Source of the DNA: Vulcanococcus sp. SFB_649D_100_25 | GTDB lineage: Bacteria; Cyanobacteriota; Cyanobacteriia; PCC-6307; Cyanobiaceae | Direction of reading: 5' to 3' | DNA: 12,233 bases | Assembly: GCA_030833825.1 (NCBI GenBank) | Contig: JAURGL010000042.1 | Span: forward strand, 1-12,233 | Shown: positions 1 through 6,856 of the stretch, one piece after another | Position numbering within the stretch: the first letter of the stretch is position 1 | How the letters are laid out: each line of letters begins with the position of its first letter | Notes under the pieces: generated by a model | What the model saw: the letters and a program-made list of their open reading frames with translations, nothing else | The model's database searches: none | Told to the model about the DNA's origin: nothing | Position numbers and translations under genes: made by a program

Positions 1-278
1 CGCTCCCGCCGGGAGGGCAACTCGCCATCGCTGGCCCGCAGCCTGGCGTGGAAACCCAAACCCTCCAGGGACTGGAGCAGGTCCCCCTGGCTGGCCTCCG
101 GCGACACGACGTCGACCCAGGCGGTGCGGGTGAGCAGGTTCACGCTGGCCTGCCGCACCCCAGGCTGCGCCAACAGGCGCTGCTCAACGGCACGCACGCA
201 GCCCCCACACTTCATCCCCTCCACATCCAGCAACAAGGGAGCGACAGGGAGAGGCGCCAACTCGAGCTCAGGGGACAC
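1..278 (-). CDS. ctaA: Copper-transporting P-type ATPase, N-terminal metal-binding domain (partial)
   Basis: This is the N-terminal part of a P1B-type heavy-metal ATPase, which would pump Cu(I) across the plasma or thylakoid membrane to supply cuproproteins. Only about 92 codons are inside the window; the rest lies beyond base 1. The visible part is one heavy-metal-associated (HMA) domain with the metal-binding motif GMKCGGC (Cys24 and Cys27 counted from the chosen start), followed by the typical VEQRL and GVRQASVNLLT segments of the beta-alpha-beta-beta fold. The MKC form of the motif is what I recall for cyanobacterial CtaA rather than the MTC form common in other Cu-ATPases. The start is GTG at 276-278, because an in-frame stop lies a few codons upstream and the next ATG is inside the motif itself. 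It is divergent from ycf3. The symbol is an inference: the ATPase core that would separate CtaA from PacS is not in the window. Confidence 0.75.
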   Translation of the reverse strand, partial: MSPELELAPLPVAPLLLDVEGMKCGGCVRAVEQRLLAQPGVRQASVNLLTRTAWVDVVSPEASQGDLLQSLEGLGFHARLRASDGELPSRRE

Positions 279-379
279 GCAGGCCGCGAAAGGGCCCCCA
301 GGCTAGGGAGTTCAAACGCATGTACCCGTCTCCCCCCAGGGGCAAGTCAGGATGGGGCGACGAAGCTCAGGTGTCAGCC

Positions 380-901
380 GTGCCCCGCTCCCAGCGCAAC
401 GACAACTTCATCGACAAGAGCTTCACGGTGATGGCTGACCTGATCCTCAAGGTGCTGCCCACCAACCAGCGCGCCAAGGAGGCCTTCGCCTATTACCGCG
501 ATGGCATGAGCGCCCAGGCTGACGGGGAATACGCCGAGGCCCTCGATAACTACGCCGAGGCCCTGAAGCTTGAGGACGACCCGAACGACCGCGCCTTCAT
601 CCTCTACAACATGGCCCTGGTGTACGCCAGCAACGGCGAGCACGAGAAGGCCCTGGAGCAGTACGGCGAGGCCCTCGATCTCAACAGCAAGATGCCCCAG
701 GCCCTCAACAACATGGCGGTGATTCACCACCATCTGGGCTGCATCGCCGAAGAGAAAGGCGAAACCGATGAGGCGGACCGCCGTTTTGATCTCGCGGCTG
801 ACTTCTGGACCAAGGCCATCCGCCTGGCCCCAAACAACTACATCGAGGCCCAGAACTGGCTCAAGACCAGCGGGCGCGGCAGCGTCGACGTTTACTTCTG
901 A
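380..901 (+). CDS. ycf3: Photosystem I assembly protein Ycf3
   Basis: Ycf3 is a peripheral thylakoid chaperone that binds PSI subunits and is needed to assemble photosystem I. The protein starts with the family signature PRSQRNDNFIDK and contains YYRDGMSAQ, ILYNMALVYASNGEH, QALNNMAVI and NYIEAQNWL, which form three tetratricopeptide repeats (roughly residues 35-68, 72-105 and 120-153). The frame is open from an ATG at 320, but the conserved N-terminus begins at the GTG at 380. That start gives 173 residues, the usual size of the family, whereas the 20 extra residues resemble no Ycf3. A GTG at 371 is a weaker alternative. The gene is divergent from the copper ATPase. Its stop (899-901) lies inside the 3' end of the convergent transporter gene, so the two genes overlap by 10 bases with no room for a separate terminator. 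Confidence 0.95.
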   Translation: MPRSQRNDNFIDKSFTVMADLILKVLPTNQRAKEAFAYYRDGMSAQADGEYAEALDNYAEALKLEDDPNDRAFILYNMALVYASNGEHEKALEQYGEALDLNSKMPQALNNMAVIHHHLGCIAEEKGETDEADRRFDLAADFWTKAIRLAPNNYIEAQNWLKTSGRGSVDVYF

Positions 902-2133
902 TCCCTCTCGGCACTGAGCGACCGGAGCGCCCATAGAGATGGGAGTGCCCAGAGAAGGCAGTAGAACGCGGGGCCCTGGCTCCAGCCCTGCCGCTCAACC
1001 AACCAGGTGGCCATTAGCGGGGCGGTGCCACCCAACAGGGCAACCTGCAGGCTGTAGGAGAAGGAAAAACCGCTGCAACGCCCCTCAGCAGGAAACAACT
1101 GAGGCAGGAAGGACGGGTAGATCCCCAGATAGAGCATCAGGGGAATCAGTACGAGCAGCTGCCCGGCTGCGAACTGCAGCAGCGAGCCGCTCTGGAGCAG
1201 CAGAATCCCAGGCACCACAACGACAGCCATCGCCAGATTGACGCGCCGTGCCAGACGGATCGGCTCGAAGCGATCGCACAACCAACCTCCTAAGAGAATC
1301 AGGCCCACACCGATGGCCTGATTGAGCGTTGTCACCGCACTGAAGTTGGCTGCTTGATCGGGGTAACGGGCCGAGAGGGCTTCAACGTAAAAAACAGCAG
1401 CGATGTAGAAGACAACATTGGACAGGGAAATCGCTCCCATCAGCTGCAGCATCGCCGGCCATTGCCGAGACACCAGTCGCAGGTGATCTGTGAGCGTCGC
1501 CGACACCGCCACAGGACGGGTTTCCTCGAGGGACGAGCGCAGGGCAAGCGCCATCGCCCCAAGCACCGCTCCGATCAAAAAGGGAATCCGCCAGCCCCAC
1601 TGGGCCACCGCTGCCGGCTCCAGGAACTGATTGATCAAAGCGGCGGAGAGTGATCCCCCCACAAACCCGAGAATCGCTCCGGCACAGGTGAAGCTGGCGT
1701 AGAACCCACGCTTTGCCTTCGGCGCACTCTCCACAAGCGCCACGACCGACCCCGGGAACTCCCCTCCCACCGAGAGGCCCTGAATCATCCGCAGCAGCAC
1801 CAGCAGCAGGGCCGCCGTGATCCCCCATTGCTGGGTTGTGGGGAGCAGCGCAATCGCCAGGCTGCAGCCCGACATCAAGGCAACACTGAGGAGCAACAGG
1901 GGACGACGACCCACTAGATCGCCAATCGGCCCGAGCACCACGCTGCCGACGGGCCGCATCAAATAGCCCACAGCGAAGACCCCGAACGCCCCGATCAACT
2001 GCAGGGAGGGGACATCGGCGGGGAAGAACGCCTGCCCGATGTCTCGGGCGAAGTAGCCGTAGACGGCGAAATCAAACCACTCCACGGTGTTGCCGATCGC
2101 TCCGGCCCACTGCCCTTTGAAGATGCGCGACAT
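892..2133 (-). CDS. MFS transporter, metabolite:H+ symporter (ProP/KgtP/ShiA-like) family
   Basis: A 413-residue inner-membrane protein with about 12 predicted hydrophobic helices, of the MFS subgroup that carries proline/betaine, 2-oxoglutarate, citrate or shikimate with protons. Sequence marks are GNTVEWFDFAVYGYFA in helix 1 (residues 14-29), the loop 2-3 motif GPIGDLVGRRP (68-78), RMIQGLSVGGEFPGS in helix 4 (115-129) and WGWRIPFLIGAVLG in helix 6 (179-192), all characteristic of the metabolite:H+ symporter group. The substrate cannot be read from sequence. The ATG start at 2131-2133 places the initiator just before the conserved helix 1; no clear Shine-Dalgarno sequence is seen. It lies 21 nt behind radA on the same strand and is probably cotranscribed with it. 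Its stop overlaps the end of ycf3 by 10 bases. It looks like an accessory gene placed between core genes, but its base composition matches its neighbours. Confidence 0.88.
   Translation of the reverse strand: MSRIFKGQWAGAIGNTVEWFDFAVYGYFARDIGQAFFPADVPSLQLIGAFGVFAVGYLMRPVGSVVLGPIGDLVGRRPLLLLSVALMSGCSLAIALLPTTQQWGITAALLLVLLRMIQGLSVGGEFPGSVVALVESAPKAKRGFYASFTCAGAILGFVGGSLSAALINQFLEPAAVAQWGWRIPFLIGAVLGAMALALRSSLEETRPVAVSATLTDHLRLVSRQWPAMLQLMGAISLSNVVFYIAAVFYVEALSARYPDQAANFSAVTTLNQAIGVGLILLGGWLCDRFEPIRLARRVNLAMAVVVVPGILLLQSGSLLQFAAGQLLVLIPLMLYLGIYPSFLPQLFPAEGRCSGFSFSYSLQVALLGGTAPLMATWLVERQGWSQGPAFYCLLWALPSLWALRSLSAERDQK
1270..1277. repeat. HIP1 octamer palindrome (GCGATCGC)
   Basis: A perfect HIP1 site lies inside the transporter gene. 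HIP1 is greatly over-represented in many cyanobacterial genomes but scarce in marine picocyanobacteria. It is the only perfect copy I noticed by eye in this 12-kb window, although GATCGC half-sites are common. That low density fits a picocyanobacterium. Confidence 0.8.
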
Positions 2134-2154
2134 GTCCGAATGCTGGGCTGGAGC

Positions 2155-3585
2155 TCAGGCCCGATCATCCGCTGGATTCACCCCCAGGGCGAGCACCAGG
2201 GCCTCCGCCACGCTGCCGGCCTCATGGAGCTGCAGATCCAGACCGGCCGCCAGGCGACCAAGGCCACTGCCCTTGGGGACCACGGCACGCCGGAATCCGA
2301 GTCGGGCGGATTCCTGCAGGCGCTGCTCCAGCTGTCCCACGGGCCGGAGCTGACCGCCCAGGCCGAGCTCCCCGATCAGCACGGTGCCGGGGGGAAGGGT
2401 GAGATCGCGGTAGCTGGCCACCACTGCCGCGGCCACGCCGAGATCCGCCGCGGGCTCCTCCACATCCAGGCCGCCGGCCACCGCCAGATAGCAGTCGAAG
2501 CGGGACAGGGGCAGACCGAGATGCTTCTCCAGGACCGCCAGGATCTGGTGCAGCCGGTTGGTGCCGATGCCGGTGGCGGTGCGCCTCGGACTGGCATAGC
2601 TCGTGGTGCTCACCAGGGCCTGCAGCTCCACCACCAGCGGGCGGGTGCCTTCGCAGGCCACGATCGTGGCGGTGCCAGCACTGGGCTCCTCACTGCCCAG
2701 GAACAGCTCACTGGGGTTGAGGACCTGAGCCAGCCCCTGGCCTCGCATCTCAAACACCCCCAGCTCATGGGTCGCCCCAAACCGGTTTTTCACCGCCCGC
2801 AGCAGGCGGTGACTGGCAAAGCGATCACCCTCAAAGGTGAGGACCGCATCCACCAGGTGCTCCAGGACCTTGGGACCGGCGAGCATCCCCTCCTTGGTGA
2901 CATGGCCCACCAGCAGCAGAGCCGTGTCCTGTCGCTTGGCAATGCGGGCTAGTGCCGCAGCACATTCCCGCACTTGGGCCACTGAGCCGGGTGCACTGCC
3001 GAGCTCCCCATCGTGCAGGGCCTGGATGCTGTCAATCACCGCCACGGCGGGCCGCAGCGCCTCCAGCTCCTGCAACACCAGTTCCAGATCGGTTTCCGCC
3101 AGCAGATGCAACTGGGAGACCTCGGCCCCCAAGGCCTGCTCATCGGAAAGACGTCTCCAGCGCAACTTCACCTGCTGGGCCGATTCCTCAGCACTGACGT
3201 AAAGCACCGAATGGTCAGCCGCCATGGCCTGGGCGCTTTGGAGCAGCAGCGTGCTCTTACCGATCCCCGGATCCCCCCCCAGCAGCACCAGTGAGCCAGG
3301 CACCAGCCCACCTCCCAAAACCCGATCAAATTCGCCGTAGCCGCTGCCCAGGCGTTGAAGCGGACGGTCCCCGACGGCGGCGATCGGTTCGGAGCGACGG
3401 GGGGAAGCGGGGATCGCCGTTGCCTCCCCGGAGCTGGCCACGGGCCGGCGCCGACGGGTGTCGGTGGGCGTAGCGCTCTGCTCCACCAGGCTGTTCCAAC
3501 TGCCGCAGCTGGCGCAGCGGCCAAAAAACTGCCGGGTCTGGGCCCCACAGCTCTGGCAGACGTAGGTGCTGGTGGTACGGGCCAA
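2155..3585 (-). CDS. radA: DNA repair protein RadA (Sms)
   Basis: RadA is a RecA-related ATPase that drives branch migration of recombination intermediates and helps process stalled forks. Counted from the chosen start, it has a four-cysteine zinc finger (C10, C13, C24, C27 in YVCQSCGA and GRCASCGSW), a Walker A motif GGDPGIGKST (103-112), a Walker B strand AVAVIDSIQ, the RadA-specific KNRFG motif (266-270) and a C-terminal Lon-like domain (GGLDVEEPAADL, GELGLGGQLRPV) that lacks a protease serine, as is normal for RadA. I chose the TTG at 3585 because homologues begin a few residues before STYVCQSCG. A GTG at 3630 would add 15 residues (491 in total) that do not look conserved. Neither start has a clear Shine-Dalgarno sequence. 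It is divergent from rpaB and followed 21 nt downstream by the transporter gene. Confidence 0.93.
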   Translation of the reverse strand: MARTTSTYVCQSCGAQTRQFFGRCASCGSWNSLVEQSATPTDTRRRRPVASSGEATAIPASPRRSEPIAAVGDRPLQRLGSGYGEFDRVLGGGLVPGSLVLLGGDPGIGKSTLLLQSAQAMAADHSVLYVSAEESAQQVKLRWRRLSDEQALGAEVSQLHLLAETDLELVLQELEALRPAVAVIDSIQALHDGELGSAPGSVAQVRECAAALARIAKRQDTALLLVGHVTKEGMLAGPKVLEHLVDAVLTFEGDRFASHRLLRAVKNRFGATHELGVFEMRGQGLAQVLNPSELFLGSEEPSAGTATIVACEGTRPLVVELQALVSTTSYASPRRTATGIGTNRLHQILAVLEKHLGLPLSRFDCYLAVAGGLDVEEPAADLGVAAAVVASYRDLTLPPGTVLIGELGLGGQLRPVGQLEQRLQESARLGFRRAVVPKGSGLGRLAAGLDLQLHEAGSVAEALVLALGVNPADDRA

Positions 3586-3631
3586 GACGAATCGTTGAAG
3601 ACGGTGTATGAAGAAAGTTGGTTTCCGCACA

Positions 3632-3660
3632 CTGCTGAAACCCGCCGACCTCTTCAGTAG
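3632..3660. promoter_or_regulatory. Inverted repeat in the radA-rpaB divergent intergenic region
   Basis: CTGCTGAA (3632-3639) and TTCAGTAG (3653-3660) can pair over 8 positions with one G-U wobble, enclosing a 13-nt loop. It has no T-tract, so it is not an intrinsic terminator. Its place between two divergent genes suggests a regulatory element or leader hairpin. The pairing is visible in the sequence; the role is a guess. Confidence 0.3.
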
Positions 3661-3673
3661 GTCAATTCACCTA
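3658..3673. promoter_or_regulatory. Operator-like interrupted palindrome upstream of rpaB
   Basis: TAGGT-CAATTC-ACCTA is a perfect 5-bp inverted repeat with a 6-nt spacer, ending 25 bp before the rpaB ATG. A -10-like TAATTT (3672-3677) overlaps its right arm, so a protein bound here could control a promoter with a short leader. It does not match the HLR1 direct repeat bound by RpaB. The role is inferred from symmetry and position only. Confidence 0.35.
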
Positions 3674-3698
3674 ATTTCGGCCCGCACAGACTGGCGCA

Positions 3699-4448
3699 AT
3701 GACGGCCTCTTCCGCTCCAGCCAAGGAAACAATTTTGGTCGTGGACGACGAGGCCAGCATTCGTCGGATCCTGGAAACGCGCCTGTCGATGATTGGCTAC
3801 CAGGTGGTCACCGCCTGCGACGGCGAGGAGGCCCTGGAGGCATTCCGCAGCAGCAACCCGGATCTGGTGGTGCTGGACGTGATGATGCCCAAGCTCGATG
3901 GCTACGGCGTCTGCCAGGAGCTGCGCAAGGAATCGGACGTCCCGATCGTGATGCTCACGGCCCTCGGTGACGTGGCCGACCGCATCACTGGCCTTGAGCT
4001 TGGGGCCGATGACTACGTGGTGAAGCCCTTCAGCCCCAAGGAACTGGAGGCCCGCATCCGCTGCGTCCTGCGCCGCATCGACAAGGAAGGAGCGGCGGGA
4101 ATCCCCAACTCCGGAATCATCCAGGTCAATGATCGCCGGATCGACACCAACAAGCGACAGGTCTTCCGAGGCGAGGAGCGGATTCGTCTCACCGGGATGG
4201 AGTTCAGCCTCCTGGAACTCCTGGTGGGCCGCAGTGGAGAGCCCTTCAGCCGTGGCGAAATCCTCAAGGAGGTGTGGGGCTACACCCCGGAGCGTCATGT
4301 GGATACCCGGGTGGTGGATGTTCATATCTCCCGGCTTCGCTCCAAACTGGAAGACGATCCGGCCAACCCCGAGCTGATCCTCACGGCTCGCGGCACCGGA
4401 TATCTGTTCCAACGCATCGTTGACGCCGTTGCCCCCGAAGCCCGCTGA
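3699..4448 (+). CDS. rpaB: Response regulator RpaB (Ycf27), OmpR/PhoB family
   Basis: RpaB is the usually essential transcription factor paired with the histidine kinase Hik33/NblS. It controls high-light, redox and stress genes, photosystem genes and phycobilisome coupling. The 249-residue protein has a receiver domain at residues 10-125 with the acidic pair D16-D17, phosphoacceptor D60 (VVLDVMMP), T87 and K109 (VVKPFSP), all intact. The C-terminal winged-helix domain (about 140-240) has the recognition region HVDTRVVDVHISRLRSKLED and the wing ending GTGYLF. The overall sequence matches Ycf27-type regulators. The partner kinase is not in the window. The ATG at 3699 is the only sensible start. 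The gene is divergent from radA and is followed on the same strand by plsX, whose frame appears to open inside the last 29 nt of rpaB, so the two are likely cotranscribed and perhaps translationally coupled. Confidence 0.95.
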   Translation: MTASSAPAKETILVVDDEASIRRILETRLSMIGYQVVTACDGEEALEAFRSSNPDLVVLDVMMPKLDGYGVCQELRKESDVPIVMLTALGDVADRITGLELGADDYVVKPFSPKELEARIRCVLRRIDKEGAAGIPNSGIIQVNDRRIDTNKRQVFRGEERIRLTGMEFSLLELLVGRSGEPFSRGEILKEVWGYTPERHVDTRVVDVHISRLRSKLEDDPANPELILTARGTGYLFQRIVDAVAPEAR

Positions 4449-5781
4449 CGCCACAGGCCACGGTTCCACCAACCGCCGCGGCCGCCCGAAAGCGATTCGC
4501 CGCCTCGTGATCTGGTACCGCCGCAATGCGGCAGTCACCAGCCTGGTGGGCACAGCCAACGCCGCCGGTTCGATGGCGGGATCGGTGGCCGGCTCTGTGG
4601 TGACCACCGCCGGCACGGCCGCGGGCGCCGCAGGTGCAGCCGCCAACACGGTGCTTCAGCCCCTGGTGTTCGAACCGCTGCGGCGCCTGCAGCAAGGCGT
4701 GGGCGGCAGCGACGGCCACGGCATCGACGACAGCCAGCGGCTCTGGGTGGCCGTCGATGGCATGGGCGGTGACTACGCCCCAGGACCGATCCTCGAAGGC
4801 TGCCTCCGGGCCGTCCGCCTCCTGCCGGTGCGCATCAAATTTGTCGCCGAAACGGCTGCGGTGGAGGCCGCAGTGGCAGACGGTGAACTCGGGGAGGCCC
4901 TCAAAGCCGCCCAGGAGGAGGGGCTGATCGAGCTGGTGCCCAGCGGGGAATCGGTGGGCATGAACGAAGAAGCCACCGTGGTGCGCAAAAAACGCGACGC
5001 CAGCATCAACATGGCCATGGACCTGGTCAAAGCGGGCCAGGCCACTGCGGTGTACTCCGCTGGGAACTCCGGGGCGGTGATGGCTTCGGCGATCTTCCGA
5101 CTGGGACGCCTCAAGGGGATCGATCGCCCTGCCATCGGCGCCCTGTTCCCGACCAAGGACCCCGAACAGCAGGTTCTGGTGCTGGATGTGGGCGCCAACA
5201 TGGACGCCAAGCCCGCGTACCTGCACCAGTGGGCCCTGCTGGGGAACATCTACAGCCGCGATGTCCTGCAGGTTCAGCAGCCCCGCATCGGGCTGCTGAA
5301 CATCGGTGAGGAGGAGTGCAAGGGCAACGACCTGGCCCTGAAGACCTATCCCCTGCTGGCCTCGGAATCACGCCTGCGCTTCGCGGGCAACTGCGAAGGC
5401 CGCGATGTGCTCTCCGGGGAATTCGATGTGGTCGTTTGCGATGGCTTCACCGGCAACGTGCTGCTGAAGTTCCTCGAAAGCGTCGGCAGCGTTCTGCTGG
5501 ATGTCCTCAAGGCCGAACTGCCCCGCGGCCGCCGCGGCAAGGTGGGCTCCGCCTTCTTGATGAGCAACCTGCGCCGCATCAAGAAGCGCCTCGACCATGC
5601 CGAGCACGGCGGCGCCCTGCTCCTGGGGGTCAACGGGGTCTGCGTGATCGGACACGGCAGCAGCAAAGCCCTCTCGGTGGTCAGTGCCCTGCGCATTGCC
5701 CACTCCGCCGCCAACCACGGCGTGATGGACGATCTGCAGCAGCTCAGTCAGGCTTCTGAGGCGGCCGTTGCCTGTGGTTGA
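4420..5781 (+). CDS. plsX: Phosphate acyltransferase PlsX with N-terminal extension
   Basis: PlsX converts acyl-ACP and phosphate to acyl-phosphate, the acyl donor used by PlsY in the first step of phosphatidic acid synthesis. The catalytic core starts at about residue 108 (LWVAVDGMGGDYAP) and runs to the C-terminus, with family segments SAGNSGAVMA, RPAIGALFPT, LDVGANMDAKP, NIGEEECKGN and VVCDGFTGNVLLK. The core is about 346 residues, close to the usual length. In front lies an extension of about 105 residues: a basic stretch (RRLVIWYRR) followed by a Gly/Ala/Ser-rich segment (about 44-76) and FEPLRRLQQG. The start is uncertain: TTG at 4420 and TTG at 4429 both overlap the end of rpaB, GTG at 4507 lies just before IWYRR, and the first in-frame ATG is at 4573. 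fabH follows after 40 nt. Confidence 0.9.
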   Translation: MTPLPPKPADATGHGSTNRRGRPKAIRRLVIWYRRNAAVTSLVGTANAAGSMAGSVAGSVVTTAGTAAGAAGAAANTVLQPLVFEPLRRLQQGVGGSDGHGIDDSQRLWVAVDGMGGDYAPGPILEGCLRAVRLLPVRIKFVAETAAVEAAVADGELGEALKAAQEEGLIELVPSGESVGMNEEATVVRKKRDASINMAMDLVKAGQATAVYSAGNSGAVMASAIFRLGRLKGIDRPAIGALFPTKDPEQQVLVLDVGANMDAKPAYLHQWALLGNIYSRDVLQVQQPRIGLLNIGEEECKGNDLALKTYPLLASESRLRFAGNCEGRDVLSGEFDVVVCDGFTGNVLLKFLESVGSVLLDVLKAELPRGRRGKVGSAFLMSNLRRIKKRLDHAEHGGALLLGVNGVCVIGHGSSKALSVVSALRIAHSAANHGVMDDLQQLSQASEAAVACG

Positions 5782-5821
5782 CTGACCCCACCGTTGGACG
5801 GATCCGGTGGGGCCAAGCCAG

Positions 5822-6826
5822 ATGAGTCGCTACGGCATGGCCTTGGTCGGTTCCGGCAGCGCCGTCCCGATCACCAGCGTCAGCAACCAGCAGCTCAGCG
5901 AGCGGGTCGACACCAACGACGAGTGGATCCGCACCCGCACGGGGATCGGTGCCCGGCGCATCTGCAACCCCGAAGAACCCCTCACAGCCCTCGCCACCAA
6001 AGCGGCGGAAGCGGCCCTGGAGCATGCCGGCTGGAAGGCCGAGGATCTCGATCTGATCCTGATGGCCACCTCAAGCCCCGACGATCTGTTCGGGACGGCC
6101 CCACGGGTGCAGGGCGCCCTCGGTGCCAGGCAGGCCGTGGCCTTTGACCTCACCGCCGCCTGCAGCGGCTTTTTGTTCGCCCTGATCACCGCCGGGCAGT
6201 ACCTGCGCAGCGGTGCCATGCGCCGTGCCCTGGTGATTGGAGCCGATCAACTCAGTCGCTGGGTCGACTGGGACGACCGCACCACCTGTGTGTTGTTCGG
6301 TGATGCCGCGGCCGCCGTCGCCGTCGAGGCCTGCCCCGCCGAGGAGGACGGCCTGCTGGGCTTCCGGATGCACTCCGATGGGAGCCGCAACGGATGCCTG
6401 ACCCTTGCCCAGAGCGAGACCCACCACAGCGTTCTTTCCGGCGTCAGCGCCCAGCGGGGGGGCTTTGAACCGCTGCGCATGAACGGTCAGGAGGTCTACA
6501 AATTTGCTGTGCGGGAAGTGCCCGCGGTGCTCAAGGAACTGCTGGAGAGCACCGGGATCAGTGCGGATCAACTCGATTGGCTGCTGCTGCACCAGGCCAA
6601 TCAGCGCATCCTGGATGCCGTGGCCGATCGCTTCCAGATTCCCCACGAGCGGGTCCTGAGCAACCTGAGCAACTACGGCAACACCTCCGCCGCCACCATC
6701 CCCTTGATGCTGGATGAAGCGGTCAAGGACGGCCGGGTGAAATCAGGCGACCTGATCGCCAGCAGCGGTTTCGGGGCCGGCCTGAGCTGGGGTGGAGCGC
6801 TGCTGCGCTGGAGCGGCCCCGCGTAG
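5822..6826 (+). CDS. fabH: 3-oxoacyl-[acyl-carrier-protein] synthase III (KAS III)
   Basis: FabH condenses acetyl-CoA with malonyl-ACP to acetoacetyl-ACP, the first condensation of type II fatty acid synthesis. Counted from the ATG at 5822, the protein has 334 residues with the full thiolase-fold triad: C114 in DLTAACSGFLFAL, H257 in LLLHQANQRI and N287 in SNYGNTSAATIP. Other marks are the family N-terminus (VGSGSAVP, NDEWIRTRTGI), the GDAAAAVAVE segment and the C-terminal SSGFGAGLSWGGALLRW. The frame is open from a GTG at 5807, but the ATG at 5822 lies close to the conserved N-terminus and has a G-rich stretch (GGTGGGG) about 9 nt upstream that may act as a ribosome binding site. It follows plsX by 40 nt and precedes fabD by 30 nt, consistent with one lipid-synthesis operon. 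Confidence 0.95.
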   Translation: MSRYGMALVGSGSAVPITSVSNQQLSERVDTNDEWIRTRTGIGARRICNPEEPLTALATKAAEAALEHAGWKAEDLDLILMATSSPDDLFGTAPRVQGALGARQAVAFDLTAACSGFLFALITAGQYLRSGAMRRALVIGADQLSRWVDWDDRTTCVLFGDAAAAVAVEACPAEEDGLLGFRMHSDGSRNGCLTLAQSETHHSVLSGVSAQRGGFEPLRMNGQEVYKFAVREVPAVLKELLESTGISADQLDWLLLHQANQRILDAVADRFQIPHERVLSNLSNYGNTSAATIPLMLDEAVKDGRVKSGDLIASSGFGAGLSWGGALLRWSGPA

Positions 6827-6856
6827 TCTCCCCCGGTCACTGCAACGCATGCGGCC

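Noticed and set aside
320..379. ATG at 320 as the start of ycf3
   Set aside because: It adds 20 residues not typical of Ycf3; the GTG at 380 gives the conserved PRSQRNDNF N-terminus and the usual 173 residues.
2140..2952. A 270-codon plus-strand frame opposite radA
   Set aside because: radA on the other strand is fully supported by zinc finger, Walker A and KNRFG motifs; the plus frame is low-complexity and motif-free.
3631..3698. HLR1-type RpaB autoregulatory site
   Set aside because: No TTACA-type direct repeat is present upstream of rpaB; only the inverted repeats reported above.
4381..5226. A 281-codon open frame on the minus strand opposite rpaB/plsX, and similar long antisense frames at 3654-4649 and 6743-7831
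   Set aside because: These mirror the GC-rich third positions of genuine genes, carry no recognisable motifs and have composition typical of shadows (runs of H, Q, G, R).
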